Below, in pieces: positions 16,124 to 23,372 of a stretch of 64,000 nucleotides of DNA. Made by a program: the position numbers and the translations under genes. The notes under the pieces were generated by a model. The model did no database searches and was not told where the DNA came from. It saw only the letters and a list, made by a program, of their open reading frames with translations. The DNA is from UMGS755 sp045590535 (GTDB lineage Bacteria; Bacillota; Clostridia; UBA1381; UBA9506): the NCBI GenBank assembly GCA_045590535.1, contig JAZNRE010000005.1:1-64000 (forward strand). Reading direction: 5' to 3'. Within the stretch, counting starts at the first letter, position 1, and the number at the start of each line of letters is the position of its first letter.

Positions 16124-16160
16124 AAAGGGATGCTAACCAAAAGGTTCAGCATCCCTTTTT
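16124..16160 (+). terminator. Terminator after the zinc-ribbon-like gene
   Basis: The stem AAAGGGATGCT-x-ACC / GGT-x-CAGCATCCCTTT (16124-16157) is followed by TTTGTTTTT. It lies only 6 nt from the convergent gene's stop and may serve both. Confidence 0.85.
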
Positions 16161-16165
16161 GTTTT

Positions 16166-16852
16166 TCATATCCGTTCTTCTTTAGCCACAACCTTGTCAG
16201 TGGCTTTCACAATGGAATTGGCAGGATAAACACCCCGCAGGGAAACGAGTGGATACACCGCTGTGTTTTTACCGATAACCGTACCCGGATTTAAAACACA
16301 ACCACATCCCACATCACCGCCGTCACCAATGATGCCGCCGATTTTACGAAGTCCCGTTTCTATCGGCACTTCCCCATGAATCACCACTGGTTTTTTATCC
16401 GCCTTTAAATTGGAACAAACCGCACCGGCGCCCATGTGAGCACCCGTGCCCAAAACAGAGTCCCCTACATAGTTATAATGGGGCACCTGGACACCTTTAG
16501 ACAACACACAGTTTTTCAGCTCGGTTGCATTGCCGATGACACAATTGGGCCCTGTTATAACAGCACCGCGGATATAAGCCCCCGGGCGTACCTCGGTTCC
16601 CGGTCCCAAAATGGTGGGGCCTTCAATCACAGCCAAAGGGTGCACTGTTACATTTTCCCCTACCAGCACATTGTCTTTTAGCTTTGCAAATCCGGGCATG
16701 CCCTTTTGAATTAAGTCCTTAATGTAGTCCTTAATTTTAGGTAACATTTCCCATGGGTATTCACTTCCTGCAAACAAGGGGGCTAAATAATCGGTTTTGC
16801 AATCAAACAGCGTGGTTGTTTTTAAAGAATCAGTCAACGGTATGACCTCCAT
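16166..16852 (-). CDS. Left-handed beta-helix acyltransferase, GlmU C-terminal-like
   Basis: This 228-residue protein is mostly hexapeptide repeats (~60-215; VIEGPTILGPGTEVRPGAYIRGAVI...). It contains the GlmU acetyltransferase segment NATELKNCVLSKGVQVPHYNYVGDSVLG with the catalytic-type His, followed by GAGAVCSNLKADKK. In GlmU this domain acetylates glucosamine-1-phosphate. Here the N-terminal uridylyltransferase domain is absent and replaced by ~55 residues of linker-like sequence. Its start lies 23 nt inside the end of the GlmM-type gene, which makes the same substrate, so it probably performs the next step of UDP-GlcNAc synthesis. Another sugar-phosphate acyltransferase role is possible. 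Confidence 0.8.
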   Translation of the reverse strand: MEVIPLTDSLKTTTLFDCKTDYLAPLFAGSEYPWEMLPKIKDYIKDLIQKGMPGFAKLKDNVLVGENVTVHPLAVIEGPTILGPGTEVRPGAYIRGAVITGPNCVIGNATELKNCVLSKGVQVPHYNYVGDSVLGTGAHMGAGAVCSNLKADKKPVVIHGEVPIETGLRKIGGIIGDGGDVGCGCVLNPGTVIGKNTAVYPLVSLRGVYPANSIVKATDKVVAKEERI

Positions 16853-18452
16853 TTTTTATAGCATTTACAATTTCTTCAGCATAGGCTCGGCACTGCTCTT
16901 CATTGTCACTTTCAATCATCACGCGGATAACTGGTTCGGTGCCGCTGGGACGCAAAAGCGCTCTGCCGCAACCGTTAATCTGTCTTTCTACTTTAGCCAG
17001 CGCCTCTAAAACGGCAGCATCGGCCAAAACGGCTTCTTTATCTTTCACCCGTACATTTTGCATGTATTGGGGATATAGGGTGATGTCCTGCTTAAGCTTT
17101 GAAAGAGAAAGCTTAGAATCGCAAATTTCTTCCATGAGCATAATGGCCGTCAAAATGCCATCACCTGTTGTGGCATATTTTTTCAAAATAACATGACCGG
17201 ATTGTTCTCCGCCCAAAGCATAATCATTTTCCTGCATACATTCATAAACAAATCGGTCGCCCACCGCCGTTTGCTCACAGAAAATTCCCAAAGCCGCAAG
17301 GCTTGACAAAAGGCCGCTGTTGGTCATGACCGTGCCCACCACCTTGTTATGATTCAGCATGCCACGGCTTTTTAGTCTTTTGCCTAAAATGTAGAGCATC
17401 ATGTCTCCATCCACGATGTTGCCGTTTTCATCAACAGCAATGCAACGGTCAGCGTCGCCGTCAAAGGCAAAGCCAACATCCAGATGCTGCTCTTTCACTA
17501 ATCGGCAAAGATTTTCTATGTGTGTTGAGCCACAACCTTTGTTGATGTTTAAGCCGTTTGGTTCAGCCCCAATCACCACCGTTTGTGCCCCCAGGGCATC
17601 AAACACCGATTTTGCAATCATCCAGGCGGCGCCGTTGGCACAATCAAGGCCCACCCGCATCGTTTTGTAAGAATGTGAAGCCAACGAAATGAGATAACCC
17701 ACATAGCGATTTCGACCGGAAACATAATCCACAATACAGCCGATTTTTTCCCGGTTTGCAAGAGGCAGGTCGCCACTGTCAAAGCCCAGGGCTTTCATAT
17801 TGCCGTCTAAATAAGCTTCAACATAGGCCGTTGTGTCATCATCCAGTTTTTCGCCATAGCGGTTAATGATTTTAATGCCGTTGTCATAATAAGAATTGTG
17901 CGAAGCGGTTATCATAATACCACAATCAAACTCTTCCTGCCGGGTCACATAGGAAACACTGGGGGTTGTGGTTACATGTAGCATATAAGCATCGGCACCC
18001 GAGGCGGTAATCCCTGCTACTATGGAATATTCCAGCATATAGCTTGAGCGTCTTGTGTCTTTACCAATCACAATGCGAGGGCGATAGCCCACCTTGGTGC
18101 AACCAGCCAGCGATGAGCCATAATACCAGCCCAAAAACCGCCCAACCTGATAGGCCTGATAAGAGGTCAGGCTCACATTTGCCTCACCGCGAAAGCCATC
18201 TGTACCAAAATATTTATTGGATGTCTCATTTGCTTTTTGTTCTTTTTGCAGGGATATCTCGTCGTGCAAAAGCTCATCCGTTGTCACATCAAATAAACTG
18301 CAAAGCTGCAGCACCTTATCAATTTGCGGCATAGCCTGATTCATTTCCCACTTTGAAACTGATTGTCTTGAAACTGACACCTTTTCTGCCAGCTGCTCTT
18401 GGGAAAGCCCCGCCAAAGTGCGCAGCTTTAAAATCTTTTCCCCGATTGTCAT
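16830..18452 (-). CDS. glmM: XRE-type HTH domain fused to phosphoglucosamine mutase
   Basis: This 540-residue fusion has a complete Cro/CI helix-turn-helix at residues 3-62 (IGEKILKLRTLAGLSQEQ, LAEKVSVSRQSVSKWE), a short charged linker (~63-80) and then a full alpha-D-phosphohexomutase (~81-540). Enzyme motifs are intact: FGTDGFRG, the phosphoserine loop TASHNSYYDNG (Ser184), the metal loop DGDADR, sugar loop GGEQSGH and phosphate loop RPSGTEP. The GlmM reaction is glucosamine-6-P to glucosamine-1-P. There is no stop or frameshift between the parts. ATG 18452 gives a standard XRE N-terminus, but a TTG at 18458 sits closer to GGAG and is possible. Its promoter region carries inverted repeats, so autoregulation is likely. 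Confidence 0.92.
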   Translation of the reverse strand: MTIGEKILKLRTLAGLSQEQLAEKVSVSRQSVSKWEMNQAMPQIDKVLQLCSLFDVTTDELLHDEISLQKEQKANETSNKYFGTDGFRGEANVSLTSYQAYQVGRFLGWYYGSSLAGCTKVGYRPRIVIGKDTRRSSYMLEYSIVAGITASGADAYMLHVTTTPSVSYVTRQEEFDCGIMITASHNSYYDNGIKIINRYGEKLDDDTTAYVEAYLDGNMKALGFDSGDLPLANREKIGCIVDYVSGRNRYVGYLISLASHSYKTMRVGLDCANGAAWMIAKSVFDALGAQTVVIGAEPNGLNINKGCGSTHIENLCRLVKEQHLDVGFAFDGDADRCIAVDENGNIVDGDMMLYILGKRLKSRGMLNHNKVVGTVMTNSGLLSSLAALGIFCEQTAVGDRFVYECMQENDYALGGEQSGHVILKKYATTGDGILTAIMLMEEICDSKLSLSKLKQDITLYPQYMQNVRVKDKEAVLADAAVLEALAKVERQINGCGRALLRPSGTEPVIRVMIESDNEEQCRAYAEEIVNAIKNGGHTVD

Positions 18453-18523
18453 AACCAACGCTCACTCCTTACTGGATTTACAAATTAAAGTCATTTTTAC
18501 TCTTTCTTGCACTCATGTATTAC

Positions 18524-18590
18524 ATCATATCAACTGAAACAGAGGGATGCAAGCAACTTCGGTTGGTTTTTAAAAGCAACTGCAGGTTGC
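18524..18590 (-). promoter_or_regulatory. glmM promoter with two operator-like inverted repeats
   Basis: On the minus strand TTGCAT (18547-18552) and TATGAT (18524-18529) are 17 nt apart. Abutting and upstream of the -35 are two inverted repeats: GCAAC-TGCAG-GTTGC (18576-18590, perfect arms) and GCAAC-TTCG-GTTGG (18553-18566, one mismatch). Their centres are about 23-24 bp apart, roughly two DNA turns. This is a typical layout for a dimeric XRE protein. The natural ligand is the HTH domain encoded by this same gene. Confidence 0.55.
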
Positions 18591-18631
18591 ATTTTTTATA
18601 AATAGAAAAGTATTTTTCTTAATTTTTAATT

Positions 18632-18682
18632 ATTGTACCATATAATTTTTGTTTTTGCAAATTACACTTGTCAAATTTGACA
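18632..18682 (-). promoter_or_regulatory. Possible second promoter and 14-bp palindrome
   Basis: Further upstream in the 327-nt gap, TTGCAA (18655-18660) and TACAAT (18632-18637) are 17 nt apart on the minus strand. A perfect palindrome TGTCAAATTTGACA lies at 18669-18682, next to this element. Either a distal glmM promoter with an operator or a chance AT-rich match. No gene is seen in the gap. Confidence 0.3.
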
Positions 18683-18779
18683 GGTTTCACCCGAAAGACT
18701 TTTTTGGCTAAAAAGAATTGCAGCAAAGCATAAACCCGGCTGCAATTTCTCTATGGTAATTTTTTTGTTGTCGTTTTTG

Positions 18780-19769
18780 TTAAATACCTTCTTCAATTAA
18801 CGCCTTGGTTAAAGCAACCACCTGCTCTAAATCCTTACGGCACAGCATTTCGCCCGGGGTGTGCACATAGCGCAGGGGAATGGAAATGCAGCCCGAGGGA
18901 ACGCCGCCCCCTGTTAAATGAATGGCACCTGCATCGGTGCCGCCTCTTTCAAGTACCTCCGCCTGCCATAAAATGTTATGCTCTTTGCACAGGTTTTGCA
19001 GGCGTTCTTTAATGATGGGATGTGCCAGCATGGAGCTGTCCATAATTTTAATAGCCGCACCACCACCTAAACGAACCGACATTTTCGGTCCGCAGGCTGC
19101 ATCACCGGTTCTTGTAACATCCAGCGCCACGGCATAATCCGGCTTTACGGTTTCAGCAACGGCTTTGGCACCCCGCAAGCCCAACTCTTCACTAACGGTG
19201 AAAACGGCATAAATATCCTGCTTATTTGTCTCGGCTTCCCGAAGCGCCTGAATCAACGCATAGCAACCGGCGCGGTTATCCAGTGCCTTTGAAATCACGG
19301 TGTCACCCTGTTCGCAATAGGCGCCAACAAAAGCAGCCCCTTCGCCCAAGGCCACACGGGCTGACGCTTCTTCTGCATCTTTAGCGCCAATATCTACATA
19401 GAGCCTAGACAGCTTTAAATCCTTAAGCAACTCTGCTTCCTGGCCGTCCGGCACCAGCACACCCTCAGCACCGTTTTCAAACCGAACACGCTGATAAAGA
19501 GCCGTGTGAGGAAAAACACCGCCCAAAGCCGAAACATAAATCTGCCCCTTTTCGCCATAACAGGTGGCAACCAGACCGATCTCATCCATATGGGCACAGA
19601 GCATCAGCTTTGTGCCGTCACCCTTTTTATGCACAATTAAGTTGCCTAAGGCGTCTTGCCACACCTCGTCGGCACAGGACTCAATTTCCTTTTTTATCAA
19701 GGATGCTAAATTCCCTTCACAGCCGGAAGGGGCATTGGCATCACAAAGTGTTTTGAGCAAAGTCAACAT
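18780..19769 (-). CDS. M42 family metallo-aminopeptidase (third of three)
   Basis: This 329-residue M42 (glutamyl aminopeptidase/TET) peptidase has the di-metal motifs: AHMDEIG (~60), SKALDNRAG (the bridging Asp), the base/ligand pair in SEELGLRGA, DVTRTGD, and the final His in RYVHTPGE. These proteases form large dodecameric cytosolic particles that trim peptides. It is downstream of two paralogues and overlaps the upstream one by 29 nt; CAGGAGG precedes the ATG. All three genes share a murD-led transcript. The three differ enough to suggest distinct substrate preferences. Confidence 0.92.
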   Translation of the reverse strand: MLTLLKTLCDANAPSGCEGNLASLIKKEIESCADEVWQDALGNLIVHKKGDGTKLMLCAHMDEIGLVATCYGEKGQIYVSALGGVFPHTALYQRVRFENGAEGVLVPDGQEAELLKDLKLSRLYVDIGAKDAEEASARVALGEGAAFVGAYCEQGDTVISKALDNRAGCYALIQALREAETNKQDIYAVFTVSEELGLRGAKAVAETVKPDYAVALDVTRTGDAACGPKMSVRLGGGAAIKIMDSSMLAHPIIKERLQNLCKEHNILWQAEVLERGGTDAGAIHLTGGGVPSGCISIPLRYVHTPGEMLCRKDLEQVVALTKALIEEGI

Positions 19770-20778
19770 GTTGAACCTCCTGAATCCATAATCGGGTTAA
19801 ATCTTTCGCCGCCTGATAATCTTTAAGAGAAATGACATTCACCGGCGAATGTATATACCGTGCCGGCACGGAAATCGCCGCTGTTACAATACCGCCGGCT
19901 GAAACATGAATAATGCCGGCATCATTGCCGCCGGTGGCTGTTTGTTTAAACTGCACAGGGATGCCGTTCTTTTCACCCATCTGATATAACTTTTGCGCCA
20001 CTTTTCGATTATAGCTGGTGGCGCCATCTATCAAGGAAATAGCTGCACCCTTACCTAAACGGGTGGATACGGCTCTTTCTTCTGTTTCTGGCAAATCTGA
20101 ACAGGTTGTTCCCTCTATCACCAACGCCATGTCGGGCTTTACACGCCGTGCACACAGCCGCGCACCACGAAGACCCACCTCTTCCTGCACCGTAAAGGCA
20201 AAGCAAACATCCCACGGGCAAGGCTCCTGCGCTAATTCCAGCAAAATGGCACAACCAAGGCGGTCATCCAAGGCCTTGGCCTTGATTAAACCATCGCCAA
20301 AAGGCACAAAAGCACTATCGAATGTGATATAGTCTCCGACAGATACCTTGCTTTCTGCATCGGCTTTGTCCTTTGCACCAATGTCTACATAAAGTTCTTT
20401 TACCTTGGGTGCTTTTTTGCGTTCATCAGGGGTGAGCAGGTGAATGGCCTTTCGGCCAATCACGCCGGAAAGACCCGCAGAGCCTACCAACACCCGCTTG
20501 GATATTAACACCCGGGGGTCAATACCCCCTACGGTTTTAAACTTTAAAAATCCCTCTTCGGTAATGCGGCTGACAATGAGACCCACCTCATCCATGTGGG
20601 CACAAAGCATAAGAGTTTTGCCACAATTTTCTGTGCCTTTTCGAAAGGCCATGAGATTGCCCATTGAATCAATTTCAATCCGGTCACAAAAGGGAGTTAT
20701 TTTTTCTTTAATATAAGAGCGCACGGCGTTTTCGTTACCCGATACGCCGGCAAGATTGGTTAATTCTGAAAGGTACAT
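19741..20778 (-). CDS. M42 family metallo-aminopeptidase (second of three)
   Basis: This 345-residue peptidase has complete M42 motifs: AHMDEVG, KALDDRLG, QEEVGLRGA, VIEGTTCSD and RYIHSPV. It is the only one of the three with the EGTTCSD variant, often seen in deblocking or leucyl-type M42 enzymes; specificity cannot be read with confidence. Its start overlaps the upstream paralogue by 19 nt with GGAGG ahead of the ATG, and its 3' end overlaps the next paralogue, so the three are tightly coupled in translation. Confidence 0.92.
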   Translation of the reverse strand: MYLSELTNLAGVSGNENAVRSYIKEKITPFCDRIEIDSMGNLMAFRKGTENCGKTLMLCAHMDEVGLIVSRITEEGFLKFKTVGGIDPRVLISKRVLVGSAGLSGVIGRKAIHLLTPDERKKAPKVKELYVDIGAKDKADAESKVSVGDYITFDSAFVPFGDGLIKAKALDDRLGCAILLELAQEPCPWDVCFAFTVQEEVGLRGARLCARRVKPDMALVIEGTTCSDLPETEERAVSTRLGKGAAISLIDGATSYNRKVAQKLYQMGEKNGIPVQFKQTATGGNDAGIIHVSAGGIVTAAISVPARYIHSPVNVISLKDYQAAKDLTRLWIQEVQHVDFAQNTL

Positions 20779-21803
20779 GCAAGCACCTCCAAATCCAAAT
20801 TTTGCAAAAGGGCTGCCAGCAAATCACCCACCGCCTGCACATCATCAAAATGCAGGGTTTCCACCGTGGTGTGCATATACCTTAAGGGAATGGATAAAAG
20901 CAACACAGGAATGCCCCCATTGGCAACCTGAACAGCCCAGGCATCGGTGCCTGTGTCACCGCCGTCAGCATCGAAGCTAGCGGCAATATCTTCTTTTTCA
21001 GCCACCTCTTTGGCTAGCGACGATAAATAAGGATGAATGTTGGGGCCAAAGCTGACAACGGCACCGCTACCCAGCTTAAAGATGCTTTCTGAACCCCCAT
21101 CCGGCGTATCACCGTGGCAAACATCCACCACAAAGGCACAATCGGGCGCCAGTCTTTCGCTAACCATGGCAGCGCCACGCAAACCAACCTCTTCTTGCAC
21201 AGCCGCCACCACATAAATTGTGAACGGCAAGTCCTTGCCCTTTAAAGCCTCTAAACACAAAATTAGTGAAATGAGTCCGGCCCGGTCATCAAAGCTTTTG
21301 CCCGACAAAATATCATTATAAAGCTCGGCCGGTTCTTCGGCAAAGCAGACCATATCGCCCACCGAAACCTTCTGCCGAACCATTTCGCCGGAAAGACCCA
21401 AATCAATAAACATGTCTTTAATTTCTGTGGCTTTATCCTGTCCGCCGCTTTGCAAATGAGGAGGCTTGGCACCAATAACGCCATACAAAATCTCTTTGCC
21501 CCAAACCCGCACCTCGGCACCGGGCAAAATGGCACAATCCACACCGCCCACGGGCACAAAGGATAAAAATCCGTCTTCGCTGATGCCGGATACCATAAGG
21601 CCAATGCCGTCTATGTGCGCTTCCAGCATAACGGATTTTGCATCGGGGTTTTTGGCCGGAATCACGCCCACCACATTCCCCATGGGGTCTCTTTCCACAG
21701 AGGCACAATAAGGCGCAAGCAAATTGCTCACCGCCTCTGTAAGCGAAAATTCAAAGCCGGATATGCCGTCTTTGGCTGCTAACTGTAACAATGCGTTTTT
21801 CAT
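20760..21803 (-). CDS. M42 family metallo-aminopeptidase (first of three)
   Basis: This 347-residue M42 paralogue has motifs EAHIDGIG (Ile and Gly replace the usual Met and Glu around the metal-binding His-x-Asp), GKSFDDRAG, QEEVGLRGA, DVCHGDTPD and RYMHTTVE. The metal ligands His and Asp are kept; the flanking difference may change pocket shape. The N-terminal half has a long insertion-like segment (GAKPPHLQSGGQDKAT) also present in related TET peptidases. Its ATG overlaps the murD stop (ATGA), so translation is probably coupled to murD. Confidence 0.9.
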   Translation of the reverse strand: MKNALLQLAAKDGISGFEFSLTEAVSNLLAPYCASVERDPMGNVVGVIPAKNPDAKSVMLEAHIDGIGLMVSGISEDGFLSFVPVGGVDCAILPGAEVRVWGKEILYGVIGAKPPHLQSGGQDKATEIKDMFIDLGLSGEMVRQKVSVGDMVCFAEEPAELYNDILSGKSFDDRAGLISLILCLEALKGKDLPFTIYVVAAVQEEVGLRGAAMVSERLAPDCAFVVDVCHGDTPDGGSESIFKLGSGAVVSFGPNIHPYLSSLAKEVAEKEDIAASFDADGGDTGTDAWAVQVANGGIPVLLLSIPLRYMHTTVETLHFDDVQAVGDLLAALLQNLDLEVLACTFQN

Positions 21804-23155
21804 AAACGATTCACCAGTTCCTTAAATAAATTACCGCGTTCTTCAAAGTTTTTAAACAAGTCAAAACTTGTGCTTGCATTGGAAAGCAACACAACATCAC
21901 CGCAGCTTGCCGCTTCTTTCGCTTTTAAAACCGCATCTTCATAGCTTTCGGCAAACACAATGGGCACCTCCGGCGCCGCCTTTTTGCTCACCTGGGCAAT
22001 GGTGTTTGCTGTGGCACCAATTAAAACCAGGCACTTAACATGCTCACAAATGGCAGGACCCAGGTCATCATAAGGAATACCCTTATCCTTACCCCCCGCA
22101 ATCAACACAACCGGTGCGGAAAAGACCGACAAGGTGTTTATGGTGCGGTTAGGAGAAGAATCAATGGAGCTGTTATAATAACGAACGCCCTCAAGTTCCC
22201 GCACAAACTCAATGCGATGAGCCACGCCGCCAAACTCGGCTGCGCAGGTTTGAATGTGTCCAGCGCTTACCGCCGGATACACAGCGCCAATAGCCGCCAT
22301 ATAGTTTTCTATGTTATGATTGCCGGGGATTTTGATGGTGCGCACATCCAAAATGGGTGCTCCTTGATAAACAATCTCTGTACCCTTAAGGCAAATGTCG
22401 GCATCTTGCTGTCTTGAAAAGGTGAGCACCTTGCCTTTTGCTTCTTTAATCATACCCCAGGTGACCTTATTGTCTAAATTTAGTATTGCCAAATTATCCC
22501 CGGTTTGATACTGCAAAATGTTTTGTTTTGCAGCGATGTATTCTTCATAGTCCTTGTGATAGTCCAAATGGTTGGGGGTTATGTTGGTAATAACCGCTGT
22601 TTGCGGGCTATGTGTCATGGTTTGCAACTGAAAGCTGGATAATTCAAGCACCACTCTGTCAGTTTCGGCAATGGAATCAATCACTGGGAGCAAGGGGGCA
22701 CCAATGTTACCACCCACATGGGTTTTAAAACCCGCTGCCGATAAAAGCTTGTAAATAAGCGTAGTGGTTGTGGTTTTGCCGTCACTGCCTGTCACCGCCG
22801 TAACAGGTGCCGGACACAAATCCATAAACACTTCCATTTCGGATGTGACCAAAACGCCTTGCTTCATAGCATCCAAAAGCGCCGGCACATCCGGACGCAG
22901 ACCGGGAGTTTTAAAAATAACATCCCTCGACAAATGGGAAAGATACCCTTCACCCAGTTCCAGCTTAACGCCCAGTTGGCGCAGCTTATGGGCTGTTTCG
23001 CCCAATTCGCTTTCGGTCCGTTTGTCGCAAGCTGTCACAACAGCGCCCAGCTTCACCAAATATTCAATTAAGGGCAAGTGGCTAATGCCAATGCCCACAA
23101 CGCAAACATGCTTATGATGCAAACTTTGTTTCCAAGCCTCCAGCTTTGTGTTCAC
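21800..23155 (-). CDS. murD: UDP-N-acetylmuramoyl-L-alanine--D-glutamate ligase
   Basis: This 451-residue Mur ligase adds D-Glu to UDP-MurNAc-L-Ala in the cytoplasm. It has an N-terminal Rossmann-like UDP-binding domain (VCVVGIGISHLPLIEYLVK), the ATP site GSDGKTTTTTLIYKLL (~113-128), central NITPNHLDYHKDYEEY, and a C-terminal ligase domain (AHRIEFVRELEGVRYYNSSIDSSPNRT, LIAGGKDKG). I start at GTG 23155, preceded at 5 nt by AGAAGGA. The in-frame ATG at 23191 would add a basic stretch without similarity. It is first in a unit with three M42 peptidases, a partnership I have not seen explained. Confidence 0.92.
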   Translation of the reverse strand: MNTKLEAWKQSLHHKHVCVVGIGISHLPLIEYLVKLGAVVTACDKRTESELGETAHKLRQLGVKLELGEGYLSHLSRDVIFKTPGLRPDVPALLDAMKQGVLVTSEMEVFMDLCPAPVTAVTGSDGKTTTTTLIYKLLSAAGFKTHVGGNIGAPLLPVIDSIAETDRVVLELSSFQLQTMTHSPQTAVITNITPNHLDYHKDYEEYIAAKQNILQYQTGDNLAILNLDNKVTWGMIKEAKGKVLTFSRQQDADICLKGTEIVYQGAPILDVRTIKIPGNHNIENYMAAIGAVYPAVSAGHIQTCAAEFGGVAHRIEFVRELEGVRYYNSSIDSSPNRTINTLSVFSAPVVLIAGGKDKGIPYDDLGPAICEHVKCLVLIGATANTIAQVSKKAAPEVPIVFAESYEDAVLKAKEAASCGDVVLLSNASTSFDLFKNFEERGNLFKELVNRL

Positions 23156-23227
23156 ACAAATCCTTCTTTCTGCACGAGGTTTTAAAGTCATAAAAAGACC
23201 CATCTACACTCTTTATGTAATACCATT

Positions 23228-23256
23228 ATTATACAACATTTTATGACTAAAGTAAA
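23228..23256 (-). promoter_or_regulatory. Sigma-A promoter of murD
   Basis: Minus strand: TTTACT (23251-23256), a 17-nt spacer and TATAAT (23228-23233), about 75 nt upstream of the GTG start. Confidence 0.65.
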
Positions 23257-23311
23257 GATAATTATACGCAGCATATAGAAATGATTGTCATCTTGTTTTG
23301 CCAAAAAAATG

Positions 23312-23340
23312 TTGAAAAAAAGGGAAATTTGCGATACAAT
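23312..23340 (+). promoter_or_regulatory. Sigma-A promoter of the WG-repeat gene
   Basis: TTGAAA (23312-23317), a 17-nt spacer and TACAAT (23335-23340), 33 nt ahead of the ATG at 23373; it is divergent from the murD promoter. Confidence 0.7.
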
Positions 23341-23372
23341 AAAAAGTGATAAAACATAAGGAGTTATCTAAA

